This document shows, in pieces, positions 48,401-61,000 of a stretch of 64,000 nucleotides of DNA. Source of the stretch: Apostichopus japonicus (taxonomy: Eukaryota > Echinodermata > Holothuroidea > Aspidochirotida > Stichopodidae); NCBI RefSeq assembly GCF_037975245.1, contig NC_092568.1:27462501-27526500 (forward strand), given 5' to 3'. Within the stretch, counting starts at the first letter, position 1. The number at the start of each line of letters is the position of its first letter. The position numbers were made by a program, and so were the translations under genes. Under the pieces are notes generated by a model, which had not been told where the DNA came from, ran no database searches, and saw nothing but the letters and a program-made list of their open reading frames with translations.

Positions 48401-49056
48401 GATGACGTCTTTTGCCGATCTTTTACAGCAAGTGCCTACACGGGGAGCTGTAAGTATTAGTTAATCCAGCTAATATCTCAGTCCATACAGTGGCGCGATG
48501 GCTTGGCGCACTGTACGAGCTGATGAGCGAGGCTCTCTTTTGCATCGGTGGTTCGAGTCCCCGGTGATGACGTCTTTTGCCGATCTTTTACAGCGAGTGC
48601 CTACACGGGGAGCTGTAAGTATTAGTTAATCCACCTAATATCTCAGTCCATACAGTGGCGCGATGGCTTGGCGCACTGTGCGAGCTGATGATCGAGACTC
48701 TCTTTTGCATCCGTGGTTCGAACCCCGGGTGATGACGTCTTTTGCCGATCTTTTACAGCAAGTGCCTACACGGGGAGCTGTAAGTATTAGTTAATCCACC
48801 TAATATCTCAGTCCATACAGTGGCGCGATGGCTTGGTGCACTGTGCGAGCTGATGATCGAGACTCTCTTTTGCATCCGTGGTTCGAACCCCGGGTGATGA
48901 CGTCTTTTGCCGATCTTTTACAGCAAGTGCCTACACGGGGAGCTGTAAGTATTAGTTAATCCACCTAATATCTCAGTCCATACAGTGGCGCGATGGCTTG
49001 GCGCACTTTGCGAGCTGATGATCGAGACTCTCTTTTGTATCCGTGGTTCGAACGCC
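39421..49056 (+). repeat. Three consecutive higher-order repeat blocks of the satellite
   Basis: The rare monomer with GAACGCCGGG recurs at 39,424, 42,366, 45,778 and 49,050, giving periods of 2,942, 3,412 and 3,272 bp. Other rare markers keep the same spacing, for example TTCTGGTCCCCGG at 40,081, 43,022, 46,434 and 49,706. The periods equal 18, 21 and 20 monomers of 165 bp after subtracting 25 bp per deleted monomer and 3 bp for two small deletions. Within a block the monomer order is conserved. Confidence 0.8.
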
Positions 49057-52000
49057 GGGTGATGACGTCTTTTGCCGATCTTTTACAGCAAGTGCCTACA
49101 CGGGGAGCTGTAAGTATTAGTTAATCCAGCTAATATCTCAGTCCATACAGTGGCGCGATGGCTTGGCGCACTGTACGAGCTGATGAGCGAGGCTCTCTTT
49201 TGCATCGGTGGTTCGAGTCCCCGGTGATGACGTCTTTTGCCGATCTTTTACAGCGAGTGCCTACACGGGGAGCTGTAAGTATTAGTTAATCCACCTAATA
49301 TCTCAGTCCATACAGTGGCGCGATGGCTTGGCGCACTGTGCGAGCTGATGATCGAGACTCTCTTTTGCATCCGTGGTTCGAACCCCGGGTGATGACGTCT
49401 TTTGCCGATCTTTTACAGCAAGTGCCTACACGGGGAGCTGTAAGTATTAGTTAATCCACCTAATATCTCAGTCCATACAGTGGCGCGATGGCTTGGCGCA
49501 CTGTGCGAGCTGATGATCGAGACTCTCTTTTGCATCCGTGGTTCGAGTCCCCGGTGATGACGTCTTTTGCCGATATTTTACAGCAAGTGCCTACACGGGG
49601 AGCTGTAAGTATTAGTTAATCCACCTAATATCTCAGTCCATACAGTGGCGCGATGGCTTGGCGCACTGTACGAGCTGATGATCGAGGCTCTCTTTTGCAT
49701 CGGTGGTTCTGGTCCCCGGTGATGACGTCTTTTGCCGATCTTTTACAGCGAGTGCCTACACGGGGAGCTGTAAGTATTAGTTAATCCACCTAATATCTCA
49801 GTCCATACAGTGGCGCGATGGCTTGGCGCACTGTGCGAGCTGATTATCGAGACTCTCTTTTGCATCCGTGGTTCGAACCCCGGTGATGACGTCTTTTGCC
49901 GATCTTTTACAGCAAGTGCCTACACGGGGAAATGTAAGTATTAGTTAATCCACCTAATATCTCAGTCCATACAGTGGCGCGATGGCTTGGCGCACTGTAC
50001 GAGCTGATGAGCGAGGCTCTCTTTTGCATCCGTGGTTCGAGTCCCCGGTGATGACGTCTTTTGCCGATCTTTTACAGCGAGTGCCTACACGGGGAGCTGT
50101 AAGTATTAGTTAATCCACCTAATATCTCAGTCCATACAGTGGCGCGATGGCTTGGCGCACTGTGCGAGCTGATGATCGAGACTCTCTTTTGCATCCGTGG
50201 TTCGAACCCCGGGTGATGACGTCTTTTGCCGATCTTTTACAGCAAGTGCCTACACGGGGAGCTGTAAGTATTAGTTAATCCACCTAATATCTCAGTCCAT
50301 ACAGTGGCGCGATGGCTTGGCGCACTGTGCGAGCTGATGATCGAGACTCTCTTTTGCATCCGTGGTTCGAACCCCGGGTGATGACGTCTTTTGCCGATCT
50401 TTTACAGCTGGTGCCTACACGGGGAGCTGTAAGTATTAGTTAATCCACCTAATATCTCAGTCCATACAGTGGCGCGATGAGCGCGGCTCTCTTTTGCATC
50501 GGTGGTTCGAGTCCCCGGTGATGACGTCTTTTGCCGATCTTTTACAGCGAGTGCCTACACGGGGAGCTGTAAGTATTAGTTAATCCACCTAATATCTCAG
50601 TCCATACAGTGGCGCGATGGCTTGGCGCACTGTGCGAGCTGATGATCGAGACTTTCTTTTGCATCCGTGGTTCGAACCCCGGGTGATGACGTCTTTTGCA
50701 GATCTTTTACAGCAAGTGCCTACACGGGGAGCTGTAAGTATTAGTTAATCCACCTAATATCTCAGTCCATACAGTGGCGCGATGGCTTGGCGCACTGTAC
50801 GAGCTGATGAGAGAGGCTCTCTTTTGCATCGGTGGTTCGAGTCCCCGGTGATGACGTCTTTTGCCGATCTTTTACAGCGAGTGCCTACACGGGGAGCTGT
50901 AAGTATTAGTTAATCCACCTAATATCTCAGTCCATACAGTGGCGCGTACTTGGCGCACTGTGCGAGCTGATGATCGAGACTCTCTTTTGCATCCGTGGTT
51001 CGAACCCCGGGTGATGACGTCTTTTGCCGATCTTTTACAGCAAGTGCCTACACGGGGAGCTGTAAGTATTAGTTAATCCACCTAATATCTCAGTCCATAC
51101 AGTGGCGCGATGGCTTGGCGCACTGTGCGAGCTGATGATCGAGACTCTCTTTTGCATCCGTGGTTCGAACCCCGGGTGATGACGTCTTTTGCCGATCTTT
51201 TACAGCAAGTGCCTACACGGGGAGCTGTAAGTATTAGTTAATCCACCTAATATCTCAGTCCATACAGTGGCGCGATGGCTTGGCGCACTGTACGAGCTGA
51301 TGAGCGAGGCTCTCTTTTGCATCGGTGGTTCGAGTCCCCGGTGATGACGTCTTTTGCCGATCTTTTACAGCGAGTGCCTACACGGGGAGCTGTAAGTATT
51401 AGTTAATCCACCTAATATCTCAGTCCATACAGTGGCGCGATGGCTTGGCGCACTGTGCGAGCTGATGATCGAGACTCTCTTTTGCATCCGTGGTTCGAAC
51501 CCCGGGTGATGACGTCTTTTGCCGATCTTTTACAGCAAGTGCCTACACGGGGAGCTGTAAGTATTAGTTAATCCAGCTAATATCTCAGTCCATACAGTGG
51601 CGCGATGGCTTGGCGCACTGTGCGAGCTGATGATCGAGACTCTCTTTTGCATCGGTGGTTCGAGTCCCCGGTGATGACGTCTTTTGCCGATATTTTACAG
51701 CAAGTGCCTACACGGGGAGCTGTAAGTATTAGTTAATCCACCTAATATCTCAGTCCATACAGTGGCGCGATGGCTTGGCGCACTGTACGAGCTGATGATC
51801 GAGGCTCTCTTTTGCATCGGTGGTTCTGGTCCCCGGTGATGACGTCTTTTGCAGATCTTTTACAGCGAGTGCCTACACGGGGAGCTGTAAGTATTAGTTA
51901 ATCCACCTAATATCTCAGTCCATACAGTGGCGCGATGGCTTGGCGCACTGTGCGAGCTGATTATCGAGACTCTCTTTTGCATCCGTGGTTCGAACCCCGG

Positions 52001-55000
52001 TGATGACGTCTTTTGCCGATCTTTTACAGCAAGTGCCTACACGGGGAAATGTAAGTATTAGTTAATCCACCTAATATCTCAGTCCATACAGTGGCGCGAT
52101 GGCTTGGCGCACTGTACGAGCTGATGAGCAAGGCTCTCTTTTGCATCCGTGGTTCGAGTCCCCGGTGATGACGTCTTTTGCCGATCTTTTACAGCGAGTG
52201 CCTACACGGGGAGCTGTAAGTATTAGTTAATCCACCTAATATCTCAGTCCATACAGTGGCGCGATGGCTTGGCGCACTGTGCGAGCTGATGATCGAGACT
52301 CTCTTTTGCATCCGTGGTTCGAACCCCGGGTGATGACGTCTTTTGCCGATCTTTTACAGCAAGTGCCTACACGGGGAGCTGTAAGTATTAGTTAATCCAC
52401 CTAATATCTCAGTCCATACAGTGGCGCGATGGCTTGGCGCACTGTGCGAGCTGATGATCGAGACTCTCTTTTGCATCCGTGGTTCGAACCCCGGGTGATG
52501 ACGTCTTTTGCCGATCTTTTACAGCTGGTGCCTACACGGGGAGCTGTAAGTATTAGTTAATCCACCTAATATCTCAGTCCATACAGTGGCGCGATGGCTT
52601 GGCGCACTGTACGAGCTGATGAGAGAGGCTCTCTTTTGCATCGGTGGTTCGAGTCCCCGGTGATGACGTCTTTTGCCGATCTTTTACAGCGAGTGCCTAC
52701 ACGGGGAGCTGTAAGTATTAGTTAATCCACCTAATATCTCAGTCCATACAGTGGCGCGTACTTGGCGCACTGTGCGAGCTGATGATCGAGACTCTCTTTT
52801 GCATCCGTGGTTCGAACCCCGGGTGATGACGTCTTTTGCCGATCTTTTACAGCAAGTGCCTACACGGGGAGCTGTAAGTATTAGTCTATCCAGCTAATAT
52901 CTCAGTCCATACAGTGGCGCGATGGCTTGGCGCACTGTACGAGCTGATGAGCGAGGCTCTCTTTTGCATCGGTGGTTCGAGTCCCCGGTGATGACGTCTT
53001 TTGCCGATCTTTTACAGCGAGTGCCTACACGGGGAGCTGTAAGTATTAGTTAATCCACCTAATATCTCAGTCCATACAGTGGCGCGATGGCTTGGCGCAC
53101 TGTGCGAGCTGATGATCGAGACTCTCTTTTGCATCCGTGGTTCGAACCCCGGGTGATGACGTCTTTTGCCGATCTTTTACAGCAAGTGCCTACACGGGGA
53201 GCTGTAAGTATTAGTTAATCCACCTAATATCTCAGTCCATACAGTGGCGCGATGGCTTGGCGCACTGTGCGAGCTGATGATCGAGACTCTCTTTTGCATC
53301 CGTGGTTCGAACCCCGGGTGATGACGTCTTTTGCAGATCTTTTACAGCAAGTGCCTACACGGGGAGCTGTAAGTATTAGTTAATCCACCTAATATCTCAG
53401 TCCATACAGTGGCGCGATGGCTTGGCGCACTGTACGAGCTGATGAGAGAGGCTCTCTTTTGCATCGGTGGTTCGAGTCCCCGGTGATGACGTCTTTTGCC
53501 GATCTTTTACAGCGAGTGCCTACACGGGGAGCTGTAAGTATTAGTTAATCCACCTAATATCTCAGTCCATACAGTGGCGCGTACTTGGCGCACTGTGCGA
53601 GCTGATGATCGAGACTCTCTTTTGCATCCGTGGTTCGAACCCCGGGTGATGACGTCTTTTGCCGATCTTTTACAGCAAGTGCCTACACGGGGAGCTGTAA
53701 GTATTAGTTAATCCACCTAATATCTCAGTCCATACAGTGGCGCGATGGCTTGGCGCACTGTACGAGCTGATGAGCGAGGCTCTCTTTTGCATCCGTGGTT
53801 CGAGTCCCCGGTGATGACGTCTTTTGCCGATCTTTTACAGCGAGTGCCTACACGGGGAGCTGTAAGTATTAGTTAATCCACCTAATATCTCAGTCCATAC
53901 AGTGGCGCGATGGCTTGGCGCACTGTGCGAGCTGATGATCGAGACTCTCTTTTGCATCCGTGGTTCGAACCCCGGGTGATGACGTCTTTTGCCGATCTTT
54001 TACAGCAAGTGCCTACACGGGGAGCTGTAAGTATTAGTTAATCCACCTAATATCTCAGTCCATACAGTGGCGCGATGGCTTGGCGCACTGTGCGAGCTGA
54101 TGATCGAGACTCTCTTTTGCATCCGTGGTTCGAACCCCGGGTGATGACGTCTTTTGCCGATCTTTTACAGCAAGTGCCTACACGGGGAGCTGTAAGTATT
54201 AGTTAATCCACCTAATATCTCAGTCCATACAGTGGCGCGATGGCTTGGCGCACTGTACGAGCTGATGAGCGAGGCTCTCCTTTGCATCGGTTGTTCGAGT
54301 CCCCGGTGATGATGTCTATTGCCGATCTTTTACAGCAAGTGCCTACACGGGGAGCTGTAAGTATTAGTTAATCCACCTAATATCTCAGTCCATACAGTGG
54401 CACGATGGCTTGGCGCACTGTGCGAGCTGATGATCCAGACTTTCTTTTGCATCCGTGGTTCGAACCCCGGGTGATGACGTCTTTTGCCGATCTTTTACAG
54501 CAAGTGCCTACACGGGGAGCTGTAAGTATTAGTTAATCCACCTAATATCTCAGTCCATACAGTGGCGCGATGGCTTGGCGCACTGTGCGAGCTGATGATC
54601 GAGACTCTCTTTTGCATCCGTGGTTCGAACCCCGGGTGATGACGTCTTTTGCCGATCTTTTACAGCAAGTGTCTACACGGGGATCTGTAAGTATTAGTTA
54701 ATCCACCTAATATCTCAGTCCATACAGTGGCGCGATGGCTTGGCGCACTGTGCGAGCTGATGATCGAGACTCTCTGTTGCATTCGTGGTTCGAACCCCGG
54801 GTGATGACGTCTTTTGCAGATCTTTTACAGCAAGTGCCTACACGGGGAGCTGTAAGTATTAGTTAATCCACCTAATATCTCAGTCCATACAGTGGCGCGA
54901 TGGCTTGGCGCACTGAACGAGCTGATGAGCGAGGCTCTCTTTTGCATCGGTGGTTCGAGTCCCCGGTGATGACGTCTTTTGCCGATCTTTTACAGCGAGT

Positions 55001-58000
55001 GCCTACACGGGGAGCTGTAAGTATTAGTTAATCCACCTAATATCTCAGTCCATACAGTGGCGCGATGGCTTGGCGCACTGTGCGAGCTGATTATCGAGAC
55101 TCTCTTTTGCATCCGTGGTTCGAACCCCGGTGATGACGTCTTTTGCCGATCTTTTACAGCGAGTGCCTACACGGGGAGCTGTAAGTATTAGTTAATCCAC
55201 CTAATATCTCAGTCCATACAGTGGCGCGATGGCTTGGCGCACTGTGCGAGCTGATGATCGAGACTCTCTTTTGCATCCGTGGTTCGAACCCCGGGTGATG
55301 ACGTCTTTTGCCGATCTTTTACAGCAAGTGCCTACACGGGGAGCTGTAAGTATTAGTTAATCCACCTAATATCTCAGTCCATACAGTGGCGCGATGGCTT
55401 GGCGCACTGTGCGAGCTGATGATCGAGACTCTCTTTTGCATCCGTGGTTCGAACCCCGGGTGATGACGTCTTTTGCCGATCTTTTACAGCTGGTGCCTAC
55501 ACGGGGAGCTGTAAGTATTAGTTAATCCACCTAATATCTCAGTCCATACAGTGGCGCGATGAGCGCGGCTCTCTTTTGCATCGGTGGTTCGAGTCCCCGT
55601 TGATGACGTCTTTTGCCGATCTTTTACAGCGAGTGCCTACACGGGGAGCTGTAAGTATTAGTTAATCCACCTAATATCTCAGTCCATACAGTGGCGCGAT
55701 GAGCGCGGCTCTCTTTTGCATCGGTGGTTCGAGTCCCCGTTGATGACGTCTTTTGCCGATCTTTTACAGCGAGTGCCTACACGGGGAGCTGTAAGTATTA
55801 GTTAATCCACCTAATATCTCAGTCCATACAGTGGCGCGATGGCTTGGCGCACTGTGCGAGCTGATGATCGAGACTCTCTTTTGCATCCGTGGTTCGAACC
55901 CCGGGTAATGACGTCTTTTGCCGATCTTTTACAGCAAGTGCCTACACGGGGAGCTGTAAGTATTAGTTAATCCACCTAATATCTCAGTCCATACAGTGGC
56001 GCGATGGCTTGGCGCACTGTACGAGCTGATGAGCGAGGCTCTCCTTTGCATCGGTGGTTCGAGTCCCCGGTGATGATGTCTATTGCCGATCTTTTACAGC
56101 GAGTGCCTACACGGGGAGCTGTAAGTATTAGTTAATCCACCTAATATCTCAGTCCATACAGTGGCGCGATGGCTTGGCGCACTGTGCGAGCTGATGATCG
56201 AGACTTTCTTTTGCATCCGTGGTTCGAACCCCGGGTGATGACGTCTTTTGCAGATCTTTTACAGCAAGTGCCTACACGGGGAGCTGTAAGTATTAGTTAA
56301 TCCACCTAATATCTCAGTCCATACAGTGGCGCGATGGCTTGGCGCACTGTACGAGCTGATGAGAGAGGCTCTCTTTTGCATCGGTGGTTCGAGTCCCCGG
56401 TGATGACGTCTTTTGCCGATCTTTTACAGCGAGTGCCTACACGGGGAGCTGTAAGTATTAGTTAATCCACCTAATATCTCAGTCCATACAGTGGCGCGTA
56501 CTTGGCGCACTGTGCGAGCTGATGATCGAGACTCTCTTTTGCATCCGTGGTTCGAACCCCGGGTGATGACGTCTTTTGCCGATCTTTTACAGCAAGTGCC
56601 TACACGGGGAGCTGTAAGTATTAGTTAATCCACCTAATATCTCAGTCCATACAGTGGCGCGATGGCTTGGCGCACTGTACGAGCTGATGAGCGAGGCTCT
56701 CTTTTGCATCCGTGGTTCGAGTCCCCGGTGATGACGTCTTTTGCCGATCTTTTACAGCGAGTGCCTACACGGGGAGCTGTAAGTATTAGTTAATCCACCT
56801 AATATCTCAGTCCATACAGTGGCGCGATGGCTTGGCGCACTGTGCGAGCTGATGATCGAGACTCTCTTTTGCATCCGTGGTTTAAACCCCGGTGATGACG
56901 TCTTTTGCCGATCTTTTACAGCAAGTGCCTACACGGGGAGCTGTAAGTATTAGTTAATCCACCTAATATCTCAGTCCATACAGTGGCGCGATGGCTTGGC
57001 GCACTGTACGAGCTGATGAGCGAGGCTCTCTTTTGCATCCGTGGTTCGAGTCCCCGGTGATGACGTCTTTTGCCGATCTTTTACAGCGAGTGCCTACACG
57101 GGGAGCTGTAAGTATTAGTTAATCCACCTAATATCTCAGTCCATACAGTGGCGCGATGGCTTGGCGCACTGTGCGAGCTGATGATCGAGACTCTCTTTTG
57201 CATCCGTGGTTCGAACCCCGGGTGATGACGTCTTTTGCCGATCTTTTACAGCAAGTGCCTACACGGGGAGCTGTAAGTATTAGTTAATCCACCTAATATC
57301 TCAGTCCATACAGTGGCGCGATGGCTTGGCGCACTGTGCGAGCTGATGATCGAGACTCTCTTTTGCATCCGTGGTTCGAACCCCGGGTGATGACGTCTTT
57401 TGCCGATCTTTTACAGCTGGTGCCTACACGGGGAGCTGTAAGTATTAGTTAATCCACCTAATATCTCAGTCCATACAGTGGCGCGATGGCTTGGCGCACT
57501 GTACGAGCTGATGATCGAGACTCTCTTTTGCATCCGTGGTTCGAACCCCGGGTGATGACGTCTTTTGCCGATCTTTTACAGCAAGTGCCTACACGGGGAG
57601 CTGTAAGTATTAGTTAATCCACCTAATATCTCAGTCCATACAGTGGCGCGATGGCTTGGCCCACTGTGCGAGCTGATGATCGAGACTCTCTTTTGCATCC
57701 GTGGTTCGAACCCCGGGTGATGACGTCTTTTGCCGATCTTTTACAGCAAGTGCCTACACGGGGAGCTGTAAGTATTAGTTAATCCACCTAATATCTCAGT
57801 CCATACAGTGGCGCGATGAGCGCGGCTCTCTTTTGCATCGGTGGTTCGAGTCCCCGTTGATGACGTCTTTTGCCGATCTTTTACAGCGAGTGCCTACACG
57901 GGGAGCTGTAAGTATTAGTTAATCCACCTAATATCTCAGTCCATACAGTGGCGCGATGGCTTGGCGCACTGTACGAGCTGATGAGCGAGGCTCTCTTTTG

Positions 58001-61000
58001 CATCGGTGGTTCGAGTCCCCGGTGATGACGTCTTTTGCCGATCTTTTACAGCGAGTGCCTACACGGGGAGCTGTAAGTATTAGTTAATCCACCTAATATC
58101 TCAGTCCATACAGTGGCGCGATGGCTTGGCGCACTGTGCGAGCTGATGATCGAGACTCTCTTTTGCATCCGTGGTTCGAACCCCGGGTGATGACGTCTTT
58201 TGCCGATCTTTTACAGCAAGTGCCTACACGGGGAGCTGTAAGTATTAGTTAATCCACCTAATATCTCAGTCCATACAGTGGCGCGATGGCTTGGCGCACT
58301 GTACGAGCTGATGAGCGAGGCTCTCCTTTGCATCGGTGGTTCGAGTCCCCGGTGATGATGTCTATTGCCGATCTTTTACAGCAAGTGCCTACACGGGGAG
58401 CTGTAAGTATTAGTTAATCCACCTAATATCTCAGTCCATACAGTGGCGCGATGGCTTGGCGCACTGTGCGAGCTGATGATCGAGACTTTCTTTTGCATCC
58501 GTGGTTCGAACCCCGGGTGATGACGTCTTTTGCAGATCTTTTACAGCAAGTGCCTACACGGGGAGCTGTAAGTATTAGTTAATCCACCTAATATCTCAGT
58601 CCATACAGTGGCGCGATGGCTTGGCGCACTGTGCGAGCTGATGATCGAGACTTTCTTTTGCATCCGTGGTTCGAACCCCGGGTGATGACGTCTTTTGCAG
58701 ATCTTTTACAGCAAGTGCCTACACGGGGAGCTGTAAGTATTAGTTAATCCACCTAATATCTCAGTCCATACAGTGGCGCGATGGCTTGGCGCACTGTACG
58801 AGCTGATGAGAGAGGCTCTCTTTTGCATCGGTGGTTCGAGTCCCCGGTGATGACGTCTTTTGCCGATCTTTTACAGCGAGTGCCTACACGGGGAGCTGTA
58901 AGTATTAGTTAATCCACCTAATATCTCAGTCCATACAGTGGCGCGTACTTGGCGCACTGTGCGAGCTGATGATCGAGACTCTCTTTTGCATCCGTGGTTC
59001 GAACCCCGGGTGATGACGTCTTTTGCCGATCTTTTACAGCAAGTGCCTACACGGGGAGCTGTAAGTATTAGTCTATCCAGCTAATATCTCAGTCCATACA
59101 GTGGCGCGATGGCTTGGCGCACTGTACGAGCTGATGAGCGAGGCTCTCTTTTGCATCGGTGGTTCGAGTCCCCGGTGATGACGTCTTTTGCCGATCTTTT
59201 ACAGCGAGTGCCTACACGGGGAGCTGTAAGTATTAGTTAATCCACCTAATATCTCAGTCCATACAGTGGCGCGATGGCTTGGCGCACTGTGCGAGCTGAT
59301 GATCGAGACTCTCTTTTGCATCCGTGGTTCGAACCCCGGGTGATGACGTCTTTTGCCGATCTTTTACAGCAAGTGCCTACACGGGGAGCTGTAAGTATTA
59401 GTTAATCCACCTAATATCTCAGTCCATACAGTGGCGCGATGGCTTGGCGCACTGTGCGAGCTGATGATCGAGACTCTCTTTTGCATCCGTGGTTCGAACC
59501 CCGGGTGATGACGTCTTTTGCCGATCTTTTACAGCAAGTGCCTACACGGGGAGCTGTAAGTATTAGTTAATCCACCTAATATCTCAGTCCATACAGTGGC
59601 GCGATGGCTTGGCGCACTGTACGAGCTGATGAGCGAGGCTCTCCTTTGCATCGGTGGTTCGAGTCCCCGGTGATGATGTCTATTGCCGATCTTTTACAGC
59701 GAGTGCCTACACGGGGAGCTGTAAGTATTAGTTAATCCACCTAATATCTCAGTCCATACAGTGGCACGATGGCTTGGCGCACTGTGCGAGCTGATGATCC
59801 AGACTTTCTTTTGCATCCGTGGTTCGAACCCCGGGTGATGACGTCTTTTGCCGATCTTTTACAGCAAGTGCCTACACGGGGAGCTGTAAGTATTAGTTAA
59901 TCCACCTAATATCTCAGTCCATACAGTGGCGCGATGGCTTGGCGCACTGTGCGAGCTGATGATCGAGACTCTCTTTTGCATCCGTGGTTCGAACCCCGGG
60001 TGATGACGTCTTTTGCCGATCTTTTACAGCAAGTGTCTACACGGGGATCTGTAAGTATTAGTTAATCCACCTAATATCTCAGTCCATACAGTGGCGCGAT
60101 GGCTTGGCGCACTGTGCGAGCTGATGATCGAGACTCTCTGTTGCATTCGTGGTTCGAACCCCGGTGATGACGTCTTTTGCAGATCTTTTACAGCAAGTGC
60201 CTACACGGGGAGCTGTAAGTATTAGTTAATCCACCTAATATCTCAGTCCATACAGTGGCGCGATGGCTTGGCGCACTGAACGAGCTGATGAGCGAGGCTC
60301 TCTTTTGCATCGGTGGTTCGAGTCCCCGGTGATGACGTCTTTTGCCGATCTTTTACAGCGAGTGCCTACACGGGGAGCTGTAAGTATTAGTTAATCCACC
60401 TAATATCTCAGTCCATACAGTGGCGCGATGGCTTGGCGCACTGTGCGAGCTGATGATCGAGACTCTCTTTTGCATCCGTGGTTCGAACCCCGGGTAATGA
60501 CGTCTTTTGCCGATCTTTTACAGCGAGTGCCTACACGGGGAGCTGTAAGTATCAGTTAATCCACCTAATATCTCAGTCCATACAGTGGCGCGATGGCTTG
60601 GCGCACTGTACGAGCTGATGATCGAGACTCTCTTTTGCATCCGTGGTTCGAACCCCGGGTGATGACGTCTTTTGCCGATCTTTTACAGCGAGTGCCTACA
60701 CGGGGAGCTGTAAGTATTAGTTAATCCACCTAATATCTCAGTCCATACAGTGGCGCTATGGCTTGGCGCACTGTACGAGCTGATGAGCGAGGCTCTCTTT
60801 TGCATCCGTTGTTCGAGTCCCCGGGTGATGGCGTCTTTGGCCGATCTTTTACAGCGAGTGCCTACACGGGGAGCTGTAAGTATTAGTTAATCCACCTAAT
60901 ATCTCAGTCCATACAGTGGCGCGATGGCTTGGCGCACTGTGCGAGCTGATGATCGAGACTCTCTTTTGCATCCGTGGTTCGAACCCCGGGTGATGACGTC

